Source: a virus. Taken from it: 21,922 nt of DNA. The notes below the pieces were generated by a model, which saw nothing but the letters and a program-made list of their open reading frames with translations, ran no database searches and was not told the DNA's origin. The position numbers and the translations under genes are program-made. Shown here in pieces: positions 14,772-21,922 of this stretch. Position 1 is the stretch's first letter. Each line of letters opens with the position of its first letter. The DNA lies in the IMG/VR virus record IMGVR_UViG_3300042309_001605, positions 1 to 21,922 of that record; one strand, given 5' to 3'.

Positions 14772-15567
14772 GTTTTTTGATTATAAAACTTTTGAACAAA
14801 AGTTAGAAGAGTATAAACATATTGACTTTTCTTTATTTGTAGATGATGTTCCTCAAAAACAAGAAGATTTATCTTCAATTAATATAATTGTATTACAAGA
14901 ACCTAATGAGTATTTTGGGATGCATGATTGGGTAATACAAAATAAAGATCTATTCACAGTTATATTAACTTGGAATGACAAGATTTTAAATAAATGTGAT
15001 AACTCATTATTTTTACCATTTGGGCACTCATGGTTCAAACCAGATCAATATTTAAAAGATCACCCAAAAGAATTTAAAATATCTCACTTATGTGGGGTAT
15101 TACTAAAATCATATGGTCATCAAATGAGACATGAGATTTTAGATAGAGAAGATGAGTTTAAAATACCTACTCAGTTTTATAAAACAATAGGGGATAGACA
15201 TAATCTAGAAGATGCTAGAATAGGTAAAGAAACTGTGTTTGGAAATACCCAATATGGAATAGCAATTGAAAATTTTTCTCATAGAGGTTATTTTACAGAA
15301 AAAATATTAGATTGTTTTTTAATGAAAACTATACCTGTATATAATGGTTGTACTAGTATAGGTGATTTTTTTAATGATGAAGGTATAATAAAGTTTGGAA
15401 ATGTAGATGATCTTATTTATATTATTAATCAATTAGATGAGAATTATTATAACAATCATAAAGATATAGTTGAAGAAAATTATAAATTAGCTCTTCAATA
15501 TATTGATTATGAGCAAACTATCTCAAATAAAGTAATAGAAATATTTAAACACAATAAGTTATCATAA
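14755..15567 (+). CDS. GT10 fucosyltransferase-like enzyme
   Basis: This 270-residue protein has the hallmark of alpha-1,3/4-fucosyltransferases (GT10). GIAIENFSHRGYFTEKILDCF contains Glu172-Asn173 and Thr181-Glu182-Lys183, then TIPVYNG, corresponding to the FENS...YVTEKL...VPVY.G signature that binds GDP-fucose. The N-terminal acceptor domain (IIVLQEPNEYFG, LFLPFGHSW) is reduced and divergent. It lies directly behind gmd, overlapping it by 17 nt, which suggests that the GDP-deoxyhexose made by the cassette is its donor. There is no membrane anchor. It could use GDP-fucose or a related sugar; that depends on what the epimerase and reductase genes downstream make. Confidence 0.88.
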   Translation: MKIFAKFFDYKTFEQKLEEYKHIDFSLFVDDVPQKQEDLSSINIIVLQEPNEYFGMHDWVIQNKDLFTVILTWNDKILNKCDNSLFLPFGHSWFKPDQYLKDHPKEFKISHLCGVLLKSYGHQMRHEILDREDEFKIPTQFYKTIGDRHNLEDARIGKETVFGNTQYGIAIENFSHRGYFTEKILDCFLMKTIPVYNGCTSIGDFFNDEGIIKFGNVDDLIYIINQLDENYYNNHKDIVEENYKLALQYIDYEQTISNKVIEIFKHNKLS

Positions 15568-16115
15568 TGGAAATACTTCAATCTAATATATTCCCTGAAG
15601 TAAAAATATTCATATCTAAAGCATATGAAGATGATAGAGGTTATTTCACTGAAACTTTTAATTCAACAATTCAAAATGAATTGGGAGTTACATTCTATCA
15701 AGATAATCATTCTAAATCTAAAAAGAATGTGATTAGAGGAATTCATTACCAATGGGACAAACCAATGGGAAAATTATGTAGAGTGGTAAAAGGAGCAGGT
15801 TTAGATATATTAGTAGACTTACGCCATACTTCTCCTACATATGGTCAATCTGAGACAGTTTACTTATCAGAAGATAATTTTAAACAAGTATGGGTGCCTG
15901 AGGGTTTTGGTCATGCTTTCTTATCATTAGTAAATGATACCCATTTATGTTACAAATGCTCAGCTTTACATAATGGAAATAATGAAGGAAGTATTTACCC
16001 ATTTGACCCAACTTTAAATATTTCTTTCCCAATATCTGAAACTGATGCCATCCTATCAGAAAAAGATAAAAATTCTCAAAATTTTGAAACTTATAAATTA
16101 AATCCTAAATTTTAA
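15567..16115 (+). CDS. rfbC: RmlC/RfbC-type nucleotide-sugar 3,5-epimerase
   Basis: This 182-residue cupin resembles dTDP-4-keto-6-deoxyglucose 3,5-epimerase. DRGYFTETFN, RGIHYQ with the catalytic base His60, LVDLRHTSPTYG, and WVPEGFGHAFLSL are all present, and Tyr129 in CYKC matches the general acid. The usual second tyrosine region (KTTDYY) is replaced by CSALHNG, so substrate or extent of epimerisation may differ. No dTDP-sugar gene (RmlA or RmlB) is in the window. The neighbouring nucleotide sugar is GDP-based, so the substrate is more likely GDP-linked, as in the Campylobacter GDP-heptose epimerases; this is inference. It overlaps the GT10 gene by one base and lies 2 nt before an SDR gene. 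Confidence 0.93.
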   Translation: MEILQSNIFPEVKIFISKAYEDDRGYFTETFNSTIQNELGVTFYQDNHSKSKKNVIRGIHYQWDKPMGKLCRVVKGAGLDILVDLRHTSPTYGQSETVYLSEDNFKQVWVPEGFGHAFLSLVNDTHLCYKCSALHNGNNEGSIYPFDPTLNISFPISETDAILSEKDKNSQNFETYKLNPKF

Positions 16116-16117
16116 AA

Positions 16118-17116
16118 ATGAAAAAATTATTGTTAGTAGGAGGCGCGGGCTATATAGGAACTAGATTATCTAACCACCTATCAGAAAAAGATTATAATAT
16201 TACAGTGGTAGATAACTTTTGGTTTGGAGATTTTATTGATAATAAAGTTAATAAAATAAAGAAAAACTTATGGGAATTAACTCCTAGTGATTTAGAAGGA
16301 TATGACGCGGTATTATTTTTAGCAGGATTATCTAATGATCCTATGGCTATGTTTAGACCCGATCTTAATTTTATAGAGAATTCATCTGCACCTGTATATC
16401 TAGCTTTTATAGCTAAACAGGCTGGGGTAAAGCGATTTATAGGCGCTAGTTCATGTAGTGTATACGGGTATACCAAAAACAAAACGCTTAACGAAAATAG
16501 CGTTGTTAAGCCCACTTATGCATATGGTATATCTAAATTACAGTTCGAACAAGGTCTAATGACATTAGAAGATGAAAACTTTAGACCTATATTGTTTAGA
16601 AAAGGAACTGTAGGTGGTTGGTCTCCTAAAATGAGATATGATTTAGTAGTTAATACAATGTTTAAAAGTGCTTTAACTACAGGTAAAATAACTGTTAATA
16701 ATTCTAAATTATGGAGACCTCTTATTGATATAAGAGATGTAATTCAAGGATATGAAAAAGCTATTGAAGCGGATTTAGACATAACTGGTATATATAATTT
16801 ATCTGGAGTTAATCTTACTATAGGTGATTTAGGTAAATCAATACATCAAACATTAACTAATTATGGTCATGACATTAAATTAGAGATGCTAAATAACCCA
16901 GACGTAAGAAATTATAAAGTATCTACCTCTAAAATTGAAGATGAATTAGGATTTAAAGCATTATATCACCCTATAGATTCATTAAATGAAATTATATCTA
17001 ATATAGATGTTAACAATTATAATTTTAATGAGGATATATACTATAACATTAATATATTTAAACAAGTTTTAAGTAATGAAAATACTAATAACCGGGGGTT
17101 CGGGACTACTAGGTAG
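16118..17116 (+). CDS. NAD-dependent SDR sugar epimerase/dehydratase
   Basis: This 332-residue extended SDR has the GGAGYIG NAD loop (residues 8-14), the sequence LFLAGLSNDP, ASSCSVYG, and the catalytic Tyr136-Lys140 pair (YGISK). A later WRPLIDIRDVIQGY segment matches the UDP-glucose epimerase-like group. The substrate is unclear; C4 or C2 epimerisation or a dehydration is possible. Its last 41 nt (17076-17116) overlap the start of the next gene in another frame, so its final 14 residues (ending NNRGFGTTR) are coded together with the next gene's NAD-loop. The tail looks like a late extension and not part of the fold. No membrane segment is seen. Confidence 0.9.
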   Translation: MKKLLLVGGAGYIGTRLSNHLSEKDYNITVVDNFWFGDFIDNKVNKIKKNLWELTPSDLEGYDAVLFLAGLSNDPMAMFRPDLNFIENSSAPVYLAFIAKQAGVKRFIGASSCSVYGYTKNKTLNENSVVKPTYAYGISKLQFEQGLMTLEDENFRPILFRKGTVGGWSPKMRYDLVVNTMFKSALTTGKITVNNSKLWRPLIDIRDVIQGYEKAIEADLDITGIYNLSGVNLTIGDLGKSIHQTLTNYGHDIKLEMLNNPDVRNYKVSTSKIEDELGFKALYHPIDSLNEIISNIDVNNYNFNEDIYYNINIFKQVLSNENTNNRGFGTTR

Positions 17117-17774
17117 TAATCTAATTAAGATATTAAAAGATAATCATCAAATATTTAGCCCAACAAGCAAAGAACTAAACATAACTAATTTTGTTGCTGT
17201 AGCTAATTATATAAATAATACTAGACCTGACATTGTAATACATTGCGCAGCTATAGCTAAATTCTTAATAGCTGAAAATAAACCTATTGATACTATTGAT
17301 ACTAATATTATAGGAACATGCAATGTAGTAAAGGCTTGTATGTTATATGATGCTAAAATGGTTTATATATCTACATCACATGTATTTGATGGTAAAAAAG
17401 GAAATTACTCAGTTGATGATAGTATTAATCCACTAACCAAATACTCAAAATCTAAGGTAGCTGGTGAGATGGTTACTTCAATTTATCATAACTCATTAAT
17501 AATAAGAACTGAGTTTTGTGAAGAAACATTTCCATTTGAGACAGCTTATATTGATAAATTCTCTTCAAAAGAATATATTGATGTTTTAGCCCCAATGATA
17601 GCTAAAAAATGCATTAGTGATCAAATTGGTATAAGTCATGTAGGTGGTCCTAGAAGATCATTTTATGAGTTTGGAAAATTAAGAAATCCAAATGTTAAAG
17701 AAGGAACTGTTAAGAATTTAATATCAACTAGTGCAATTCCAATCTTAATAGACACTAGTTTAATATCTGATTAA
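17076..17774 (+). CDS. Short RmlD-like SDR (nucleotide-sugar 4-reductase)
   Basis: This 232-residue protein starts KILITGGSGLLGSNLIKIL, with the GxSGxxG dinucleotide loop, and has VIHCAAIAKF, YISTSHVFDG and the catalytic Tyr123-x3-Lys127 (YSKSK). These are typical of RmlD, which reduces 4-keto-6-deoxy sugars at C4 using NADPH. RmlD proteins usually have about 290 residues; the C-terminal substrate domain is cut down here but HVGGPRRSFYEFGK keeps the core. Together with Gmd and the RmlC-type enzyme it could convert a GDP-4-keto sugar to its final form, standing in for GDP-fucose synthase. It overlaps the upstream gene by 41 nt, and only one base separates it from the next. Confidence 0.88.
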   Translation: MKILITGGSGLLGSNLIKILKDNHQIFSPTSKELNITNFVAVANYINNTRPDIVIHCAAIAKFLIAENKPIDTIDTNIIGTCNVVKACMLYDAKMVYISTSHVFDGKKGNYSVDDSINPLTKYSKSKVAGEMVTSIYHNSLIIRTEFCEETFPFETAYIDKFSSKEYIDVLAPMIAKKCISDQIGISHVGGPRRSFYEFGKLRNPNVKEGTVKNLISTSAIPILIDTSLISD

Positions 17775-17775
17775 T

Positions 17776-18693
17776 ATGAAAAAAACTAATATAAAACTTA
17801 TTCTCCATCTAATGCCTTGGGAGATAGATCATTTATTTTTCTTCTTTACCCAATTGAAGAAATCTAAATACCACTTACCAGATGATGTGTCAATAACAAT
17901 TGAATCATCATTAAATTTATCTAGTTTTATAATTAATTGGGAAGAGAGTAAAATTCCAAAACAGTTTTTTATTGACAAATATAATTTTGTTTCTCAATTA
18001 TTAAGTGATTATACTCATATAAAAAAGATATATGACGGAGACAAATGGTATGGTCATCTAGATATGCAACGAGAATCAGTAGATCCTGAAATGGATTATT
18101 ATATAGTTGCAATGCCTGATGTTAATTTTAGTGAGTATTTATTAGCTTATTATGTTGAAGCAATTAAGAGTATAAAAAATGAATATTTTCTAATTTGCCC
18201 TCAAATTGCTAAATTATGGGACTCATCTTGGGACGTGATAACAGACCCAGACTGTATGGATATTCCATATGATAAATGGCAAACTATAGATATATTTGAT
18301 ATAATCACTAAACATACTAACCCAACACAACCAGTTAAATTAATGCCAGTACCAACAAGTAAATTTGCTGGGTGGTTTGACATCTGTAATAAAAAATTCT
18401 ATGAGGAATTAGTCCCAGTTTGGGATGAATGGGAAGGGTATGGTGGATGGGATTATTATTCAATGTTAGTATCAGACACTTACAAACATATGGGAGGTGA
18501 TTTTCAACAATATTTGCTAGGAGGACAAACAGTAGTAGAATACTCTACAGGACCTAGTACTCAAGACATAGGTAAATATTATAAAAATTATTTAGTATTA
18601 AATAAGCTACCTTATAATCAAGGTGAAATGTTTAAAACAAAAGTAATAGATTATGCTAAAGAAAGATTAAATAAACTTGGAAACATTAAATAA
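17776..18693 (+). CDS. Glycosyltransferase-like (GT-A) protein, tentative
   Basis: The 305-residue product has no clear family match by eye. FAGWFDICNKKFYEELVPVWDEWEGYGGWDYY in its middle resembles the acceptor motif of galactosyl-/GalNAc-transferases, which read GC....F....WDE.F.GWG.ED (shown here only by its key residues: G, W, FDICNK, WDEW, GWDY). ICPQIAKLWDSSWD and the N-terminal strand ILHLMPWEIDHL are compatible with a GT-A fold. A clean DxD is not obvious, though DPD and DPEMDYY occur. It is soluble. It lies one base after the RmlD-like gene and ends the first sugar block before promoter P5. A polysaccharide-modifying role is an inference from its position among sugar genes. Confidence 0.62.
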   Translation: MKKTNIKLILHLMPWEIDHLFFFFTQLKKSKYHLPDDVSITIESSLNLSSFIINWEESKIPKQFFIDKYNFVSQLLSDYTHIKKIYDGDKWYGHLDMQRESVDPEMDYYIVAMPDVNFSEYLLAYYVEAIKSIKNEYFLICPQIAKLWDSSWDVITDPDCMDIPYDKWQTIDIFDIITKHTNPTQPVKLMPVPTSKFAGWFDICNKKFYEELVPVWDEWEGYGGWDYYSMLVSDTYKHMGGDFQQYLLGGQTVVEYSTGPSTQDIGKYYKNYLVLNKLPYNQGEMFKTKVIDYAKERLNKLGNIK

Positions 18694-18707
18694 ATTATAT
18701 ATATTAA
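18677..18707 (+). promoter_or_regulatory. Predicted promoter (P5) for the second sugar block
   Basis: TTG at 18677-18679 is followed after 20 nt by TATATTAA at 18700-18707, two bases off TAnnTTTG, and the ATG is at 18712. This is the only gap of more than two bases in the sugar cassette between 13171 and the right edge. Confidence 0.6.
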
Positions 18708-18711
18708 GTAT

Positions 18712-19413
18712 ATGAGAACATTAACAGAAATAGCTGATTCATTCCAATGGGATGATGGAAAAGGAAATGGTATTGATAAAGGAACACTTCGAAACGCAGG
18801 TCATAGTTATACCTATTTTTATGATAAATTATTTTCTCCATTAAGAGATAAACCAATTCTTATGTTAGAAATAGGAGTATCTGGGGGTGGTTCATTAAAA
18901 ATGTGGTATGAATATTTTCCTAATGCTACTATTATAGCCTTAGATATTAATGATGAAAGAGAACTTAGTAATGATAGAGTATATGTCTATCAACTTGATC
19001 AATCAAATGAAACTGAGTTAAAAAACTTTGTCACACAATGTAAAAAGAATGGATATGAATTTGATATTATTATTGATGATGGAAGTCATCACATGTGTGA
19101 TCAACAAATAACTTTAGGTTATTTATTTCCTATATTAAAATCTCAAGGAATATATGTGATTGAAGATTTACATACTTCATTAGCTGATAATGGTTTTCCA
19201 CTTTATGGTAAATTTTTAGATATCCAAGAAAATAGAAAAAACACCACATTGTTTTATTTAATGGAATCACTTAATAGTGTATATTTGAATGATGAACAAA
19301 ATGATTATTTGAATAAAAATATTGAAACTATTGATATCCATAATAGATTTAATCCAAAACAAGAACTTCAATATAAAGGAAGAAGTATAACATCATCAAT
19401 AATAAAAAAATAA
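18712..19413 (+). CDS. SAM-dependent O-methyltransferase-like protein (MycE/TylF-type)
   Basis: This 233-residue class I methyltransferase resembles sugar O-methyltransferases of macrolide and polysaccharide pathways. HSYTYFYDKLF, LEIGVSGGGSLKMW (SAM-binding glycine loop), IIALDI with the acidic end of strand 2, and DIIIDDGSHHMCDQ (Asp122, Asp123, His126, His127; probable metal ligands) are seen, then GIYVIEDLHTS. The fold is complete; the C-terminus ends in a basic tail. It probably methylates a hydroxyl of the sugar made by the cassette. The gene comes first after promoter P5 and is one base before the aminotransferase-like gene. Confidence 0.88.
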   Translation: MRTLTEIADSFQWDDGKGNGIDKGTLRNAGHSYTYFYDKLFSPLRDKPILMLEIGVSGGGSLKMWYEYFPNATIIALDINDERELSNDRVYVYQLDQSNETELKNFVTQCKKNGYEFDIIIDDGSHHMCDQQITLGYLFPILKSQGIYVIEDLHTSLADNGFPLYGKFLDIQENRKNTTLFYLMESLNSVYLNDEQNDYLNKNIETIDIHNRFNPKQELQYKGRSITSSIIKK

Positions 19414-19414
19414 T

Positions 19415-20056
19415 ATGAAAAACGTATACGATATTACAAATGAATTTGAAAGAAAATTAGCAGAATATACTGGAGCTAAGTATGCTGTAGCATTAGATAA
19501 TCAAAGTAATGCTTTATTCTTATCATTATACTATGAAAACCATATTAAGAAAAGCATTACATCTGACTCTGTAACAATCCCTTCTCGAACTTATCCTTCA
19601 GTACCATGTGAAATTATACACGCTGGGTTGAAAGTAAAATTCAAACCAGTTAAGGGTAAAACACTTAAGGGAGCTTACAATTTAGAAGGAAGTAATGTCT
19701 GGGATGCGGCTTTATCATTCACACATAATATGTACAAACCAGAAACACACATGTGTATCTCATTTACAGGTCCATATAAACATTTTAAATTAAGTAAAGG
19801 TGGAGCTATATTAACTGATGATCATGATGCTTACTTATGGTTTAGAAGAGCTCGTTATAGTGGAAGAAGAGAATGTTCTTATCATGATGATAATTTTGAT
19901 ATGTTGGGGTGGAATTTCTATATGATGCCTGAATTAGCAGCTAGAGGAGTATTACTTATGGGCCAATTTTATAATACAGATGGTACTCCAAAACATAATG
20001 AAGATCTAGAATTACCATATCCAGATTTATCTAAATTTGAAATTTATACTAAATGA
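19415..20056 (+). CDS. Half-length DegT/DnrJ/EryC1-type aminotransferase-like protein
   Basis: This 213-residue protein matches the N-terminal part of PLP-dependent sugar aminotransferases, which normally have about 370 residues. FERKLAEYTGAKYAVALDNQSNAL corresponds to the cofactor phosphate region, Asp97 in WDAALSF to the aspartate that binds the pyridine nitrogen, and Lys122 in TGPYKHFKLSKGGAI is the best candidate for the Schiff-base lysine. The middle linker is shortened and the small C-terminal domain is missing after MPELAARGVLL. No frameshift is visible: the next gene begins in the last 4 nt, so the short form looks genuine. Whether it is active is unknown. A role in making a GDP-4-amino sugar such as perosamine from the Gmd product is possible. 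Confidence 0.85.
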   Translation: MKNVYDITNEFERKLAEYTGAKYAVALDNQSNALFLSLYYENHIKKSITSDSVTIPSRTYPSVPCEIIHAGLKVKFKPVKGKTLKGAYNLEGSNVWDAALSFTHNMYKPETHMCISFTGPYKHFKLSKGGAILTDDHDAYLWFRRARYSGRRECSYHDDNFDMLGWNFYMMPELAARGVLLMGQFYNTDGTPKHNEDLELPYPDLSKFEIYTK

Positions 20057-20718
20057 AAAATATAGTTTTAATAGGAGGAGGTAATCAAGCTCACTACACA
20101 ATAGACATCATTGAAAAAGAAGGTAAATATAATATTGTAGGTATTATAGATTCTATTCAAGAAATTGGTAGTGAAAGATTTGGATATAAAATTTTAGGTA
20201 GACAAGAAAACTTAAAAGAATTAATCTTAACTTGTAATATAGAAGGAGGAATAATTTCTATAGGAGATAATTGGTCTCGATATTATGTTTACAATCAAAT
20301 AGTAGATATTGTTCCCGATTTTGAATTTGTAAATGCTATTCACCCATCAGTTGTGATAGGAAATACTACTGAATTAGGAGTAGGAATTGTAGCTATGGCT
20401 GGATGTATTTTTAATCCTAAAGCTAAAATAGGTAATTTTACTTTCTTCGCTACAGGTGCACAAGTAGAACATGATAATGAGATAGGAGATTTTGCAAGCA
20501 TATCAGCTGGCTCATTAACTGGAGGGTATGTTAAACTAGGAAAATTCTCAGCAATTACACTAGGTGTGACAGTTATAGATAGAATTGAGATAGGTGAAAA
20601 TACAGTAGTAGGGGCAGGAAGTTTAGTAATAAAACCACTACCTGATAATGTTTTAGCATATGGCAACCCAGCTAAAATTATTAGAGATAGAGTTAAAGGT
20701 GAAAAATTTTTAAAATGA
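20053..20718 (+). CDS. PglD/NeuD-type sugar O- or N-acyltransferase
   Basis: The 221-residue product has an N-terminal Rossmann-like domain (NIVLIGGGNQAHYTIDII) and a left-handed beta-helix of hexapeptide repeats from about residue 95 (IHPSVVIGNTTELGVGI, NEIGDFASISAG, IEIGENTVVGAGSL). The catalytic histidine is His140 in VEHDNEIG. The C-terminal AYGNPAKIIRD is typical of the family. Relatives acetylate an amino sugar on a nucleotide carrier. Coupling by 4 nt (ATGA) to the DegT-like gene fits an amination-then-acetylation pair, as in GDP-N-acetylperosamine synthesis. The acyl donor is presumably acetyl-CoA. It overlaps the dioxygenase gene by 4 nt as well. Confidence 0.93.
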   Translation: MKNIVLIGGGNQAHYTIDIIEKEGKYNIVGIIDSIQEIGSERFGYKILGRQENLKELILTCNIEGGIISIGDNWSRYYVYNQIVDIVPDFEFVNAIHPSVVIGNTTELGVGIVAMAGCIFNPKAKIGNFTFFATGAQVEHDNEIGDFASISAGSLTGGYVKLGKFSAITLGVTVIDRIEIGENTVVGAGSLVIKPLPDNVLAYGNPAKIIRDRVKGEKFLK

Positions 20719-21500
20719 CAAGCATAGAATCTTTAGACTTAAAAACAAAAGGATATACTATATTAAGAAATAGAGTTCCTAAAAAATGGTTGGATACCTT
20801 ATCTAACGCTATAGATAATTCTTTCATTCAACATAGAAATATTCAATTAAAAAATAATAATGATATTAAAACAGATGGAGTAGCACTTCATGTTTTATTA
20901 AGTGACCCCATTTTTCTTGATTTTTTAAAATACCTACAACAGAGTGGTGTTATTCAAGAACTCCAAGATGAATATTTTCATAGTAAATGTATTTTAAACT
21001 CATTTAGCGCTTTAAATAATCTACCAAATCAACCAAATTTCTCAGCTGTAGTTCATAGAGACCTTAGATTTTACTCAGGTGATTTCCCAGTTATGATTAA
21101 TTGTTTAGTTATGGTAGATGATTTTACTATAGAAAATGGAGGAACATATTTACTTACTAGTTCTCATTTAGAAGAAAGAAAACCATCAGATGATGAATTC
21201 TTCAGTAACGCTATTCAAGCTACAGGAAAGAGAGGAGATATATTATTATTTAATGCTAATGTATGGCATTCATCTGCTCCTAATAAAACTCAAGATAATC
21301 GAAGAGCAATACCTATTACTATTAGTAAGTCATTTATGAAACAATTACTAGACTATCCTAGAGCTATAGGGTATGATAAAATAGATAATTTTGATTATGA
21401 GTTCCAACAATTATTAGGATACCATTCTCGAGTACCAGCTTCATTAGAAGAATGGTATCAACCTGAAGATAAACGTTTTTATAAGAAAAATCAAGACTAA
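20715..21500 (+). CDS. Phytanoyl-CoA dioxygenase (PhyH)-like Fe(II)/2-oxoglutarate oxygenase
   Basis: This 261-residue protein has the 2-His-1-carboxylate iron site as His114 and Asp116 in VVHRDLRF, and His185 in NVWHSSAPN. Arg196 or Arg197 in QDNRRAI is placed to hold 2-oxoglutarate. NGGTYLLTSSH and GDILLFNANVWH are typical of PhyH. Such enzymes hydroxylate small molecules, sugars or lipids. Its place after the acyltransferase suggests a tailoring step on a nucleotide sugar or glycan, an inference. A 4-nt overlap and a one-base overlap link it to its neighbours. No signal peptide or membrane segment is seen. Confidence 0.9.
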   Translation: MTSIESLDLKTKGYTILRNRVPKKWLDTLSNAIDNSFIQHRNIQLKNNNDIKTDGVALHVLLSDPIFLDFLKYLQQSGVIQELQDEYFHSKCILNSFSALNNLPNQPNFSAVVHRDLRFYSGDFPVMINCLVMVDDFTIENGGTYLLTSSHLEERKPSDDEFFSNAIQATGKRGDILLFNANVWHSSAPNKTQDNRRAIPITISKSFMKQLLDYPRAIGYDKIDNFDYEFQQLLGYHSRVPASLEEWYQPEDKRFYKKNQD

Positions 21501-21922
21501 TGAAAATTTATATTTTATATAGACATTATAATGTTGAAGGAAAAGGAAACACATATAATAGACCTTATTGGTTTGATTATGAAAAGTGTTTTGTTAATTT
21601 ACTTAATACAATTGAAAATAAAAATGTAAGTCTCCATGTAATAATGGATGGAGATGCTGATGAAAATTTTATTGGGAAGTATAAAGATAAATATACTTTA
21701 CACTCTATTAAAGCAGGAAATGATTATGATTCATATCTTGAAACATATAAATACATCAAAACATTAAATGTAAATGATGATGATTTAATATATTTTTTAG
21801 AGAATGATTACCTTCATGTAGATAATTGGGTAGAAGAAATAACTAGATTATTCCAAACATATCCATATGGATTAAATTATGTTTCATTATATGATCATAA
21901 TGATAAATACTTTTTACCTATG
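21500..21922 (+). CDS. Glycosyltransferase-like protein, 3' end outside window
   Basis: The frame opens with an ATG that shares one base with the preceding stop and stays open to the last base, giving 141 residues. It begins MKIYILYRHYNVEGKGNTYNRP, then LHVIMDGDADENF and LIYFLENDYLHVDNWVEEI. The strand-loop patterns IMDGDAD and FLENDY suggest a GT-A fold with an acidic metal-binding site, and SLYDHNDKYF follows. I recall no exact family. Coupling with the sugar genes supports a glycosyltransferase or glycan-modifying role. The real length and C-terminus cannot be seen. Confidence 0.7.
   Translation, partial: MKIYILYRHYNVEGKGNTYNRPYWFDYEKCFVNLLNTIENKNVSLHVIMDGDADENFIGKYKDKYTLHSIKAGNDYDSYLETYKYIKTLNVNDDDLIYFLENDYLHVDNWVEEITRLFQTYPYGLNYVSLYDHNDKYFLPM

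Overview
The window looks like a piece of a large, AT-rich, T4-like tailed-phage genome whose host is probably a member of the Bacteroidota. Every gene I can support lies on the + strand. The phage assignment rests on a T4-type replisome: a family B DNA polymerase, a clamp-like protein, and large and small clamp-loader subunits. The host assignment rests on three things. No start codon has a convincing Shine-Dalgarno sequence. The GroES mobile loop has an IIVPD..KEK sequence of the kind seen in Bacteroidota GroES. Six promoter-like sites share a TTG, a 19-20 nt spacer and TATATT[A/T], close to the Bacteroidota sigma-A consensus TTG/TAnnTTTG.

Layout. Positions 1-3259: the 3' part of the DNA polymerase gene, open at the left edge, then a probable sliding clamp. 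Positions 3260-6930: a promoter and hairpin, a small unknown protein, groES, groEL, a polyproline protein coupled to groEL, and three small proteins. Their N-termini resemble the prohead-protease-cleaved capsid-targeting leaders of T4 internal head proteins. Positions 6931-9713: a terminator that overlaps the next promoter, then gp44-like clamp loader, a small unknown, gp62-like subunit, a MazG-like mini-protein and a Cas4/RecB-type iron-sulfur nuclease. Positions 9714-13154: a promoter, a ribbon-helix-helix protein, two GT4 glycosyltransferases and an unknown protein. Positions 13155-21922: a sugar cassette in two promoter-defined blocks. The first holds GT2, Gmd, a GT10 fucosyltransferase-like enzyme, an RmlC-type epimerase, two SDR enzymes and a GT-A-like protein. 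The second holds an O-methyltransferase-like protein, a half-length DegT-type aminotransferase, a PglD-like acyltransferase, a PhyH-type dioxygenase and a glycosyltransferase-like gene cut by the right edge.

How the parts may work together (inference). The first third copies the genome and folds proteins. The sugar genes could make and modify a GDP-6-deoxyhexose from the host GDP-mannose pool and attach it. No flippase, polymerase or membrane-anchored priming transferase is seen here, so a cytoplasmic acceptor such as a virion protein or DNA is at least as plausible as a host surface glycan. Genes are packed tightly, with 1-41 nt overlaps at many junctions. The longest stretch without a gene is under 80 nt. 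I saw no tRNA, rRNA, CRISPR array or insertion sequence.
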